From NCBI RefSeq assembly GCF_010550675.1, contig NZ_JAAGOA010000024.1, forward strand, positions 54,678 to 118,677: a stretch of DNA of 64,000 bases, in the 5' to 3' direction. The stretch is from Phytoactinopolyspora halotolerans (lineage in GTDB: Bacteria; Actinomycetota; Actinomycetes; Jiangellales; Jiangellaceae). The notes beneath the pieces are model-generated. The model did not search any database. It worked only from the letters and a program-made list of their open reading frames with translations, and had not been told where the DNA came from. Of this stretch, positions 44,305 through 52,748 are shown piece after piece; positions within the stretch are counted from its first letter, which is position 1, and each line of letters starts with the position of its first letter. The translations under genes were made by a program, and so were the position numbers.

Positions 44305-44738
44305 TCAGAAGAGCCCCAAATGATCTTTGGTCGCGTGGTGAACGGCTTGAATCGGGACGGAGGCGTCGAAGGTGACGAATCGGCCGTCGTTGGCGACGGC
44401 GAGTGCGAGTAGATAGATGCCGGTGATCTGACGGTGGCCCAGAATCCTCGAGCGGTCCACGACCGTATCGTCGGTCAGGCTGATCGAGCAGGCCCGATAG
44501 TCGTGGTGTTCCGTCTTGCACGCCTTGGTGAGCAGGGCAAGCGCTTCTGTAGGGGTGTGACGGGGCTGGGATAGCGTGGCTGGCTGAGGATTCTCACGAC
44601 ACCGTTCTGCGTGATCGCACATGAAGCCCAGCCGTGCCCGATCTCCTCGCCGAGCCACTCTCGTGCCCGGTCGTGGTCGGCATGGTCGCTATCGAAGAGT
44701 GCAACGAGAACGTTGATATCGAGGAGTGCACGCCTCAC
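44305..44738 (-). pseudogene. PIN-domain toxin (VapC-like) with frameshift
   Basis: Read from 44738 (GTG) the frame encodes MRRALLDINVLVALFDSDH...ASCAITQNGVVRILSQPRYP and then loses homology. After the run of four G/C pairs at 44552-44555 another frame supplies the rest: TEALALLT...LLALAVANDGRFVTFD, ending at 44305. One missing base in the homopolymer explains the break, either a real mutation or a sequencing error. All parts of a PIN domain are otherwise present. GTG overlaps the antitoxin stop. Confidence 0.8.
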
Positions 44739-44977
44739 TCGGGTTCTTCATCTCTCAGCTGATCGATGAGGGAGTTCGTCACCGTCGAACCACGGTGTGG
44801 CAGTGGTGTAAAGCCATGGAAACTCTCGTCTTCATCGTCGGTCCGAGCGCGATGTGCACTGGTCAGCGCTTGTCTGGCGAGATCGGACAAGACTTGCCCC
44901 ATGGTGCGGTTCTCCCGTTGTGCTCGTTCGCGTACCGCGATGAGGACGTGGTCGTCGATGGCCAAGGTGGTGCGCAT
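44735..44977 (-). CDS. Antitoxin of the VapB type
   Basis: 80 aa: MRTTLAIDDHVLIAVRERA is a ribbon-helix-helix start; MGQVLSDLARQALT continues the helix, followed by an acidic toxin-binding tail. Intact although its toxin is frameshifted. Confidence 0.8.
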   Translation of the reverse strand: MRTTLAIDDHVLIAVRERAQRENRTMGQVLSDLARQALTSAHRARTDDEDESFHGFTPLPHRGSTVTNSLIDQLRDEEPE

Positions 44978-45023
44978 ACATCTGGTGCTATGGCATCACC
45001 TGGCTGTTGTGCCGCACTACGGC

Positions 45024-46196
45024 TCAGTGGCTGAGGCTATGGGCTTCCTTGGCGTTGGTGGCGACACCGTTGCCGGGGAGTTTGCTGATCGGGTCGGCCA
45101 GGGTGCCGTCCACGTAGACCATGAAATGCAGGTGGCAGCCGGTGGAGAGTCCGGTGGTGCCAGACCATCCGATCACCTCGCCGGCTTGCACGCGTTGGCC
45201 CACAGCGACGCCGATCCTCGAGAGGTGGCTGTACGACGTGGTGATCGCCGCACCACCGAGTGAGCCATGATCGACCGTGACTTGCAGGCCGTAAGCGCCG
45301 CGATCTGCCGCGCGTGTGACCTTGCCCGCTGCGGAGGCCCGGATGGGGCTCCCACATGCCGCACGGAAGTCCGTACCGTCGTGCAGCTTGCGTTCGCCGG
45401 TGATGGGATGCGTGCGCATGCCGTATGGCGAGGTGACCTGCGGATCGGCAACGGGCCAGCCGAGTGACGTGTCGGAAGCCGGGGGATCGGGTGGGTGGGG
45501 TGGCGGTTCCTCGGTTAGCGAGCGGTCGCCGAGCGGCAGCAGCCGGACCTCGACCGTGGCGGAGTGCACCAGGGTCAGTGGATCGACATAGGTGTCACCC
45601 TCGATCGCGCCCCAATGCAGGCAGGAATCGGGTGCGCAATGGCTGCCGGTGGCCGCCACGGTGCCGATCGTGTCCCCGGCCGACACGGAGGCGCCTGCGG
45701 TCACGATCGGATCGACCGGCTCGTACGTCATACGGATAGTGCCGTGCTGGACCACCACCACACCGCGACCAGCCAGCAGCCCGGCAAAGGTGACATCACC
45801 CGGGCCGGCCGCCCGAACCTCTGACCCTTGAGGCGCTCGCAGGTCTACGCCGCGGTGCCCGGAGAGCCAAGGTTTGGAGGGCGGATCGAAGCCTCGCGCG
45901 ACGTCGGGCGGTCCGCCCGGAGCTCCGACGGGGAACTCCCACTGGGCCGGAGCCCGGGCGGCGATCAGCGTGACCGCAGCCAGCGCAATGGCGAGGACGC
46001 GCAACGCGACTCGCGCCAGGAAGGTGGGCCGTGCGCGATCCGTCGACCCTCGCCACCGCGTGCGCGCGGGTGCCTCCAGGTCGGGCGGGACGCCAGATGT
46101 CTGAGTTTGCTGCGTGTAGAATCCGTTACTTTCTTCTGGAGATTGGATAGAGATCATGACCTGGATCATGGTGGATTCGTGGCCGATATGCATCAC
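45024..46196 (-). CDS. M23 peptidase with two tandem LytM domains
   Basis: Up to 390 aa. A transmembrane or signal segment (VALRVLAIALAAVTLIAA) is followed by a first LytM domain (GHRGVDLRAPQG...VVVVQHG...CLHWG), which corresponds to the M23 protein usually encoded beside rpsB, and a second, complete LytM domain (HDGTDFRAACGS...GCHLHFMVYVDG) with HxxxD and HxH zinc ligands. The first domain has CLHWG in place of HxH and may be inactive. A Pro-rich linker joins them. The start codon is uncertain: several ATGs precede the membrane segment and none has a good ribosome site. Confidence 0.85.
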   Translation of the reverse strand: MMHIGHESTMIQVMISIQSPEESNGFYTQQTQTSGVPPDLEAPARTRWRGSTDRARPTFLARVALRVLAIALAAVTLIAARAPAQWEFPVGAPGGPPDVARGFDPPSKPWLSGHRGVDLRAPQGSEVRAAGPGDVTFAGLLAGRGVVVVQHGTIRMTYEPVDPIVTAGASVSAGDTIGTVAATGSHCAPDSCLHWGAIEGDTYVDPLTLVHSATVEVRLLPLGDRSLTEEPPPHPPDPPASDTSLGWPVADPQVTSPYGMRTHPITGERKLHDGTDFRAACGSPIRASAAGKVTRAADRGAYGLQVTVDHGSLGGAAITTSYSHLSRIGVAVGQRVQAGEVIGWSGTTGLSTGCHLHFMVYVDGTLADPISKLPGNGVATNAKEAHSLSH

Positions 46197-46489
46197 ATGA
46201 ACCGCGAATGTGGATATCAGCCGGATGATGCGGCGTCATGCCTGCTCATGCCTTGTGGAAAAGTGTGGCGGCGCGGACGTGGCCGGACATCACGCGCCAG
46301 GAACGAATCCGTAACGAACGCCTCAGCTCGCCGTTCTGGAGTGGACGGACACACCCGGGAGTCGGAAAGGGTCGAGATCGTAGGCCGGGGTAGGTAGCGT
46401 TGACGGACGCCCCGACACCGACGTTGGGCGCCCGCGCCGTGCATGAGCGTGACGAGACGAGAAGACGAGAAGAGAGGGCGTGAGGAGCG
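46197..46489. other. Divergent intergenic region M23/peptide importer
   Basis: No gene seen. It should hold both promoters; no -35/-10 pair stands out. A purine-rich tract with GACGAGAAG repeated twice lies just before the ribosome site of the binding-protein gene. Confidence 0.4.
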
Positions 46490-48079
46490 ATGGCGCGATT
46501 CCGGCGAGCCGGTGTCTGGAGGGTGGCGGCCACTGTATCCGCGGCTGCACTGGTCCTTGCCGCCTGCGGCGATGACGACGAGGGCGTGCCGATCGACGGC
46601 GAAGGCACCGAGAACGGGGCCGAGGACGGCGAAGGTGCCGAGGATGGCGAAGGCGGCGCCGCAGGCGGGACGCTCATCGCCGCCATCTCGGGCGAGCCGG
46701 ACCAGTTCGACCCGCACAGCACCTCCGCCTATGCCAGCTTCCAGGTCTTGGAGAACGTATACGACACGCTCGTCGTGCCGGACGCCGAAGGCGAGTTCCA
46801 GCCCAGCCTGGCCACCGACTGGACGACCAGCGAGGACGGCCTCACCTGGACGTTCAACCTGCGCGAGGATGTGACGTTCCACGACGGCAGCGATTTCACC
46901 GCCGCCGACGTCGTCTACTCGTACAACCGCATCATCGACAACGAGATGGCCAACGCGTACCGGTTCGGGACCGTGGAGGAGATCACCGCGGAGGACGACT
47001 ACACCGTCGTGATCACGCTCAGCGAACCGACACCCTCGCTGCTCGCCAACATCGGCGGGTTCAAGGGTACGGCCATCGTCTCCGAAGACGCGGCCGACGA
47101 GTTCGACCTCGCCACCGAGGCGAACGGGACGGGTCCGTTCACACTCGGAGATCCGGCCGCCGCGGGCATGACCGTGGAGGCCTTCGCGGACTACTGGGGC
47201 GACGGGCCGTCGCTCGACGCCGTGGAGTTCCGTTACATCGGTGAGGCGACGACGGCGCTGACCTCGCTGCAGACCGGCGAGATCCACTGGACGGACAACA
47301 TCCCGCCGCAGCAGATCGAGAGCCTGGAAGGCGACGACAGCGTGGAGCTCGGCATCTCGCCCAGCGTCGACTACTGGTACGTGGCGCTGAACCAGAACGA
47401 GGAGCCGTGGGATCAGGTAGAGGCTCGGCAGGCGGTGGCGTACGGGATCGACCGGCAACAGGTTGTCGACGTGGCGCAGTTCGGCGCGGCCACGGCGAAC
47501 CAGACCGCCATCCCGGAGGACAACCTCTGGTACCACGACTACGCGCCGTACGAACATGACCCGGATCAAGCCGCAGACCTGCTGAGCGAGGCGGATGTCT
47601 CCGAAGGACAAGAGCTCAGGCTGATGGTCGTCCAGGACACCGCCGGCGTCCAGGCCGCGCAGGCGATCCAGGCGAATCTGGAAGAGGTCGGCATCGACGT
47701 CACGATCGAGCAGGAGCCGGATGCCACCTGGCTGGACCGCCAGGCCAACGGTGACTTCGACGCCTTCATGTGGTCGTGGCTGGGCAACCTCGATCCGTTC
47801 GACTTCTACCACTCCCAGCACCACAGCGAGGGTGGGTTCAACTTCCAGGGCTACAGCAACTCCGAGGTGGACGAGCTGCTCGACCAGGGCGCCGCGGAGA
47901 CAGATCAGGACGCGCGGAAGCAGCTCTACGACCAGGCCGCCGAGATGATCGTCGACGACGTCAGCTACCTCTACCTGTACAACCCCGACGTGGTGCAGGC
48001 GTGGGCTCCCGGGCTCGGCGGTTATGAGATCCGTCCGGACCGTGCGATCAATTTCGAGAACGTGACGCTGCCGGAATGA
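46490..48079 (+). CDS. Peptide ABC transporter substrate-binding lipoprotein
   Basis: 529-aa SBP family 5 protein. Signal peptide with lipobox LVLAAC (Cys at about 26), an acidic Gly/Glu linker, then the family 5 fold (EPDQFDPHSTSAYASFQVLEN split; LTWTFNLREDVTFHDG). Likely binds di/oligopeptides or a similar solute outside the membrane. First gene of a five-gene importer operon. Confidence 0.93.
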   Translation: MARFRRAGVWRVAATVSAAALVLAACGDDDEGVPIDGEGTENGAEDGEGAEDGEGGAAGGTLIAAISGEPDQFDPHSTSAYASFQVLENVYDTLVVPDAEGEFQPSLATDWTTSEDGLTWTFNLREDVTFHDGSDFTAADVVYSYNRIIDNEMANAYRFGTVEEITAEDDYTVVITLSEPTPSLLANIGGFKGTAIVSEDAADEFDLATEANGTGPFTLGDPAAAGMTVEAFADYWGDGPSLDAVEFRYIGEATTALTSLQTGEIHWTDNIPPQQIESLEGDDSVELGISPSVDYWYVALNQNEEPWDQVEARQAVAYGIDRQQVVDVAQFGAATANQTAIPEDNLWYHDYAPYEHDPDQAADLLSEADVSEGQELRLMVVQDTAGVQAAQAIQANLEEVGIDVTIEQEPDATWLDRQANGDFDAFMWSWLGNLDPFDFYHSQHHSEGGFNFQGYSNSEVDELLDQGAAETDQDARKQLYDQAAEMIVDDVSYLYLYNPDVVQAWAPGLGGYEIRPDRAINFENVTLPE

Positions 48080-48083
48080 GCCA

Positions 48084-49043
48084 GTGACCGGGTACGTCAT
48101 CCGCCGGCTGGTGCAGTCGGTGATCGTGCTGATCGGCGTCAGCATCTTGGTGTTCGCGATCGTCCATCTGGTGCCGGGGGACCCGATCCGCCTTGCCCTG
48201 GGAACCCGCGGTACGGAGGAGACGTACCAGGCCATGCGGGAGCGGGCCGGGCTCGATGAGCCGTTGGTGGTCCAGTACTTCCAATGGATCGGGTCCGCCC
48301 TCACCGGGGATCTCGGCGTGAGTTTCCGCACGGGTCAACCGGTGGCGAACATGATCTCCGAGCGCGTGCCGGCGACGTTGTCGCTCGCTGCAGCGGCGAT
48401 CGTCGTGGCGCTGCTGATCGCCGTTCCGTTGGGGACGTTGTCGGCGCTGAAGCCACGTTCCCCGGTGGACTGGTTCGCCACGGTGAGCAGCCAGGCAGGA
48501 CTGAGCATCCCGGATTTCTGGATGGGGATCATGTTCATCCTGTTGTTCGCCGGGACGCTCGGGTGGTTGCCGTCGGGCGGCTACGTGGGCTTCACCGAGG
48601 ACCCGGTGCAATGGGCCCGGCACCTGATCATGCCCGCGGTGACCGCCGGAGTGGCGAGTGGCTCGATCATGACTAGGTTCGTCCGATCGTCGGTCTTGGA
48701 GGCGTTGGGCCAGGACTACGTCCGTACCGCGCGTGCCAAGGGCATGCGTGCGCGAGATGTGATGACCTGGCACGTGCTGCGTAACGCTCTGGTGCCGCTG
48801 GTGACGGTCGGCGGCGTCCAACTGGCCTACCTGCTCTCGGGCGTGGTGATCGTGGAGATCGTCTTCGCCTGGCCGGGGCTCGGCCAGATGGCGTTGCAGG
48901 CGGTCGAGGCGCGGGACTATTCCCTGCTCCAGGGGACGGTGTTGCTGTTCGCGGTGATCTTCCTCGTCGTGAACCTCGTCGTCGACCTGCTGTACGCCAA
49001 GCTCGACCCACGCATCAGCTATGAGCAAGGAGCGGCGAGGTGA
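48084..49043 (+). CDS. Peptide ABC transporter permease (DppB/OppB type)
   Basis: 319 aa, six transmembrane helices; N-terminal RRLVQSVIVLIGVSILVFAI and the EAA loop (EALGQDYVRTARAKGMRARDV) typical of OppB/DppB. GTG start 4 bases after the lipoprotein stop; its stop lies inside a copy of the 99-bp repeat and overlaps the next GTG. Confidence 0.93.
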   Translation: MTGYVIRRLVQSVIVLIGVSILVFAIVHLVPGDPIRLALGTRGTEETYQAMRERAGLDEPLVVQYFQWIGSALTGDLGVSFRTGQPVANMISERVPATLSLAAAAIVVALLIAVPLGTLSALKPRSPVDWFATVSSQAGLSIPDFWMGIMFILLFAGTLGWLPSGGYVGFTEDPVQWARHLIMPAVTAGVASGSIMTRFVRSSVLEALGQDYVRTARAKGMRARDVMTWHVLRNALVPLVTVGGVQLAYLLSGVVIVEIVFAWPGLGQMALQAVEARDYSLLQGTVLLFAVIFLVVNLVVDLLYAKLDPRISYEQGAAR

Positions 49044-49130
49044 CGAGCGAGGGGAGTGAGCGGCGCAGCGAGGAACGAGTGGAGCCGTTCGCGGAGGGAG
49101 CGAGGAGGCAAGCGCGACCGGGTGGTGAGG
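49032..49130 (+). repeat. Diverged copy of the 99-bp junction repeat
   Basis: GCGGCGAGGTGACGAGCGAG recurs exactly 99 bp later (49032 and 49131). It contains the permease stop (TGA), the next start (GTG) and codes for the first 33 residues of the following permease. Related to the three units at 50066-50348. Confidence 0.85.
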
Positions 49131-50077
49131 GCGGCGAGGTGACGAGCGAGGGCAGCATCCAGACTGCCGGCGACACGGCCGACACCGTGGCGATCATGGG
49201 CGAGAAGCACCGCTCGCGCTGGGTCGAGACGTTGGTTCTGCTGGTGCGGAACCCGATGGCCGTCGCGTCCTCACTGGTCTTGCTGGTCCTGGTGATCGTC
49301 GGTGTGTTCGGCGACGTTCTTGCCCCGTACGGATACAACGAGCAGTTCGTCGGCGATCAGCTCGAGTCACCCTCTGGCTCGCACTGGTTCGGCACCGACG
49401 ACTTCGGTCGCGACGTATTCTCCCGGGTGCTGTTGGGCGCCGAGGTGTCGCTGCGGGTGGGCGCCGTCGCGGTCGGGATCTCGCTGGTGGCGGGCGTGCT
49501 GATCGGGCTGCTCGCGGGCTACTACGGCCGTTGGATCGACGACGCGTTGATGCGGTTCATGGACATGCTGTTCGCTTTTCCGGCGCTGCTCATGGCGATC
49601 GCGGTGCTGGCCATCCTGGGTCGCGGCGAGACGAACGCCATGGTCGCGATCGGCATCGTTTACACGCCGATCTTCGCCCGCGTCACCAGGGCGAGTGTGC
49701 TGACCGTACGAGAAGAGGTATTCATCCGCGCGTCCCGGGCGAGCGGTGCCGGCGACTTCCGGATCATCTTCCGTCACGTGTTGCCCAACGCTGCGCCGCC
49801 GATCATCGTGCAGACCACGATCAGCCTGGCGTTCGCGATCCTCTCCGAGGCGGCGCTGAGCTTCATCGGGCTCGGCACCCAACCGCCGGACCCGTCCTGG
49901 GGCCGGATGCTGTCGGAGGGACGGGGCTTCATCGAGCAGGCGTGGTGGATGGCGCTGTTCCCAGGGCTGGCGATCTTCGTCACGGTGCTGGCGTTCAACG
50001 TGTTGGGCGACGCGCTGCGTGACGTCCTGGATCCGCGGCAGAGATCCGCGTTGTCCGGCAAAGGAGCGGCGAGGTGA
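49040..50077 (+). CDS. Peptide ABC transporter permease (DppC/OppC type)
   Basis: 345 aa with six transmembrane helices, the OppC_N segment (VRNPMAVASSLVLLVLVIVG) and EAA loop (VREEVFIRASRASGAGDF). The N-terminal ~50 residues are hydrophilic; residues 1-33 are encoded by one copy of the 99-bp repeat. A second in-frame GTG at 49139, in an identical GGCGAG context, could be an equally good start and gives a protein without the repeat peptide. Confidence 0.92.
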   Translation: MTSEGSERRSEERVEPFAEGARRQARPGGEGGEVTSEGSIQTAGDTADTVAIMGEKHRSRWVETLVLLVRNPMAVASSLVLLVLVIVGVFGDVLAPYGYNEQFVGDQLESPSGSHWFGTDDFGRDVFSRVLLGAEVSLRVGAVAVGISLVAGVLIGLLAGYYGRWIDDALMRFMDMLFAFPALLMAIAVLAILGRGETNAMVAIGIVYTPIFARVTRASVLTVREEVFIRASRASGAGDFRIIFRHVLPNAAPPIIVQTTISLAFAILSEAALSFIGLGTQPPDPSWGRMLSEGRGFIEQAWWMALFPGLAIFVTVLAFNVLGDALRDVLDPRQRSALSGKGAAR

Positions 50078-50348
50078 CGAGCGAGCGGAGTGGCCGGTGC
50101 AGCGAGGAACGAGCGAAGCCGTCCGCGGAGCGAGGGAGGAGCCAAGCGCGACCGGGAGCTGAGGGCGGCGAGGTGACGGGCGAGCGGAGTGGCCGGTGCA
50201 GCGAGGAACGAGCGAAGCCGTCCGCGGAGCGAGGGAGGAGCCAAGCGCGACCGGGAGCTGAGGGCGGCGAGGTGACGGGCGAGCGGAGTGGCCGGTGCAG
50301 CGGGGAACGAGCGAAGCCGTCCGCGGAGCGAGGGAGGAGCCAAGCGCG
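50066..50348 (+). repeat. Tandem array of 99-bp repeats (2.9 units)
   Basis: Units begin at 50066, 50165 and 50264, each with GCGGCGAGGTGAC; the last is cut short at about 50348. Units 1 and 2 are almost identical. The length is a multiple of three, so the array keeps the reading frame. Confidence 0.95.
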
Positions 50349-50373
50349 GCCGATGGATGGAGGTGGACGATGA
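50074..50373 (+). CDS. Repeat-encoded 99-aa peptide between permease and ATPase genes
   Basis: The open frame starts on GTGA overlapping the permease stop and ends on ATGA overlapping the ATPase start, so ribosomes could pass through it. The peptide is nearly three copies of a 33-residue hydrophilic unit (MTSERSGRCSEERAKPSAER...) with one Cys each. No known domain. It may be a real small protein or merely a translated spacer that keeps coupling between the neighbouring genes. Confidence 0.45.
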   Translation: MTSERSGRCSEERAKPSAERGRSQARPGAEGGEVTGERSGRCSEERAKPSAERGRSQARPGAEGGEVTGERSGRCSGERAKPSAERGRSQARPMDGGGR

Positions 50374-51371
50374 CCGAGCCGGTACTGTCCGTGCGGGACC
50401 TGAATGTCGGCTTCCGCACGAGCCGCGGCCTGGCGCACGTCGTGAACGGTATCTCCTACGACGTCCAGCCGGGTGAGACGCTGGCGATCGTGGGCGAGTC
50501 CGGTTCCGGCAAGAGCGTCGGCACGCTGGCGTTGCTCGGTTTGCTCCCGCCTGGTGTGGCCAAGGTCAGCGGTAGCGCCGTCTTCGCCGGTGAGGAGCTG
50601 ATCGGGCGGAGCGAGGAGAAGCTGCGGCCGATCCGCGGCGCCGGCATCGGGATGGTGTTCCAGGATCCGATGACGTCGCTCAACCCGGTGCTGACCGTGG
50701 GACGGCAGATCGTCGAGGCGGTCCGTGCGCACGGCCCGATGCCGAAGGCCGCGGCCCGTGCGCGTGCGGAGGAGCTGCTGGCGGAGGTCGGCATTCCGGA
50801 TCCGCGGTCGCGCGCCGACGCGTTCCCGCATCAGCTGTCGGGTGGGATGCGGCAGCGGGTGATGATCGCGATCGCGCTGGCGGGCGACCCCAAGGTGCTG
50901 ATCGCCGACGAGGCGACGACGGCACTCGACGTCACCGTGCAGGCGCAGATCATCGAGTTGATCGGGCGGCTCCAATCCGAGCACTCCACCGGCGTCATCT
51001 GGATCACCCACGATCTCGGCGTGGTAGCGGGCATCGCGGACCACGTCCTGGTGATGTACGCCGGTCGATGCGTCGAGGAAGGCAGCGTCGACGAACTCTT
51101 CGACCGGCCGGTCCACCCGTACACCCGGGGTCTGCTCGGCTCGATGCCACTGGTGGACGACCCGCGCCCGGCGCGGGAACGCGATCCGCTGTCCACGATG
51201 CCCGGCCTGCCGCCGGACCCGGTCCGTCTCCCGCCTGGTTGCTCGTTCTATCCGCGGTGCACGATCCGGGCGGACGAGCGCTGCCGGACCGAGGTGCCGC
51301 CGTTGGTGCCGATCGCCGGGAGCAGCGACCGGCACCGCGCGGCGACGTTCTACGCTCCGGAGGGCGTCTGA
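50370..51371 (+). CDS. Peptide ABC transporter ATPase (DppD/OppD type)
   Basis: 333 aa: Walker A GESGSGKS (42-49), Q-loop [10 protein letters not shown], signature LSGGMRQR, Walker [13 protein letters not shown], and the C-terminal oligo_HPY region with the cysteines CSFYPRC, probable Fe-S or metal ligands. ATG overlaps the repeat-encoded frame (ATGA); the stop overlaps the next ATG by one base. Confidence 0.94.
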   Translation: MTEPVLSVRDLNVGFRTSRGLAHVVNGISYDVQPGETLAIVGESGSGKSVGTLALLGLLPPGVAKVSGSAVFAGEELIGRSEEKLRPIRGAGIGMVFQDPMTSLNPVLTVGRQIVEAVRAHGPMPKAAARARAEELLAEVGIPDPRSRADAFPHQLSGGMRQRVMIAIALAGDPKVLIADEATTALDVTVQAQIIELIGRLQSEHSTGVIWITHDLGVVAGIADHVLVMYAGRCVEEGSVDELFDRPVHPYTRGLLGSMPLVDDPRPARERDPLSTMPGLPPDPVRLPPGCSFYPRCTIRADERCRTEVPPLVPIAGSSDRHRAATFYAPEGV

Positions 51372-52450
51372 TGACAGGCGACGACGCGACCACGGTGGTG
51401 GAACCGGTGGGTGGCCATGCCGGCGGGGCTGGTGAGCCGCCGCTGGTGCGGGCGACGGCGTTGAAAGTGCACTTTCCGATCCGGTCGGGAACGCCGCTGC
51501 GTGGCACGGCAGGGCACGTGCGCGCGGTGGACGGGGTCGATCTGGAGGTGCGCCGCGGCGAGACGCTGGGTTTGGTCGGCGAGTCCGGATGTGGGAAGTC
51601 GACCCTGGGCAGCGCGTTGCTGCGGCTGGTGGAGCCGACCGGCGGCACGGTCGAGTTCGACGGCGCGGACGTCACGTCGATGGCGAAGTCGCAGCTGCGG
51701 GCGTTACGGCGCCGGATGGCGATGATCTTTCAGGACCCGTACGCGTCGTTGGATCCGCGTCGTACCGTCGGCGACTCGATCGCCGAGCCGCTGTCCATCC
51801 ACGGCCTCTACCGGGGTCGGGGCCGGCGCCGCGGCCGGGTGGGTGAGCTGATGGAGCTGGTGGGGTTGAGCCCGGACCACGCCAATCGGTACCCGCATGA
51901 GTTCTCCGGCGGGCAGCGCCAGCGGGTGGGGATCGCACGGGCGTTGGCCGGCGAGCCGGATTTCATCGTGTGCGACGAGCCGATCGCCTCGCTCGACGTG
52001 TCGGTGCAAGCTCAGGTGGTGAACCTGCTGATGCGGCTGCAGCGGGAGCTCGGGCTGACCTACCTGTTCGTCTCCCACGATCTGGCCGCGGTGCGGCAGG
52101 TGGCGGATCGGGTGGCGGTGATGTATCTGGGCCGGGTGGTGGAACTCGGCCCGGCCGAGACGGTGGCGGGCAGTCCGCAGCACCCGTACACGGAGGCGCT
52201 GGTGTCGGCGGTGCCCGTGCCGGACCCGCAGCGGGAACGCGAGCGGGAACGGATCGTGTTGCGCGGGGACGTGCCGAGTCCGGCCGCTCCGCCGTCGGGA
52301 TGCCGCTTCCGGACCCGTTGTCCCAAGGTGTTCGAGCCGTGCCCGGACCATGATCCGGTGCTGCAGATCGTCGGCGGTACCACGTCGGAAGGCTCGCTTG
52401 CCCAGGCGGCGGCCTGCCACCTGCACGGAGTCACCGACCAATCCCCATGA
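51371..52450 (+). CDS. Peptide ABC transporter ATPase (DppF/OppF type)
   Basis: 359 aa: Walker A GESGCGKS (70-77), [11 protein letters not shown], signature [20 protein letters not shown], and the C-terminal CRFRTRCP motif. Last gene of the importer. Its TGA lies inside the left arm of the long hairpin at 52443. Confidence 0.94.
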   Translation: MTGDDATTVVEPVGGHAGGAGEPPLVRATALKVHFPIRSGTPLRGTAGHVRAVDGVDLEVRRGETLGLVGESGCGKSTLGSALLRLVEPTGGTVEFDGADVTSMAKSQLRALRRRMAMIFQDPYASLDPRRTVGDSIAEPLSIHGLYRGRGRRRGRVGELMELVGLSPDHANRYPHEFSGGQRQRVGIARALAGEPDFIVCDEPIASLDVSVQAQVVNLLMRLQRELGLTYLFVSHDLAAVRQVADRVAVMYLGRVVELGPAETVAGSPQHPYTEALVSAVPVPDPQRERERERIVLRGDVPSPAAPPSGCRFRTRCPKVFEPCPDHDPVLQIVGGTTSEGSLAQAAACHLHGVTDQSP

Positions 52451-52501
52451 TCATGAACACTTGCCGTGCTATGTGAACGGTTAGTGTTCATGATCATGGG
52501 G
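52443..52501. terminator. Long hairpin overlapping the importer stop codon
   Basis: 19-bp perfect arms (52443-52461 with 52483-52501) containing ATGATCATG/CATGATCAT, plus an inner CCGT/ACGG stem. The stop codon of the last importer gene (52448-52450) is in the left arm. No T-tract; likely terminates the importer operon before rpsB. Confidence 0.65.
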
Positions 52502-52522
52502 GGCTTCGGTGGTGGTGGGGCG

Positions 52523-52553
52523 TTGGTGGGGACGCGCGCTCAGCCTGTACACT
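52523..52553 (+). promoter_or_regulatory. Probable rpsB promoter
   Basis: TTGGTG (52523-52528) and TACACT (52548-52553) with a 19-base spacer and a TGTACACT extended -10. Start of transcription near 52560 gives a leader of about 190 bases. Confidence 0.55.
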
Positions 52554-52560
52554 GTGCGGT

Positions 52561-52580
52561 GATTCAGTTTGCGCTGAATC
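52561..52580 (+). promoter_or_regulatory. Hairpin at the 5' end of the rpsB leader
   Basis: Perfect 7-bp stem GATTCAG/CTGAATC with a 6-base loop directly at the predicted transcript start. It may stabilise the mRNA or take part in S2 autoregulation, which is known for rpsB in other bacteria. Confidence 0.45.
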
Positions 52581-52748
52581 AAATTCGCGTGTCCTGTGAG
52601 AACTGCGCACGTCGTGGTCCTCGGCTCCGGCCGGGGTTGTGGCGGCAGCAGGCAGGGCGCCAGGCGCGGCAGTATCAGGGCTGACCGCGGACAACCACGA
52701 CGATACGCCCGTGCTCTCAGCGGGCGTGAGAAGGAGGTAGGCGCGGCC

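Noticed and set aside
46197..46489. c-di-AMP (ydaO) riboswitch ahead of the M23 peptidase
   Set aside because: Looked for because such riboswitches precede actinobacterial cell-wall hydrolases; the conserved core blocks were not found on either strand.
50066..50348. CRISPR-like array
   Set aside because: Units are 99 bp, directly adjacent without spacers, in frame, and no cas gene is present.
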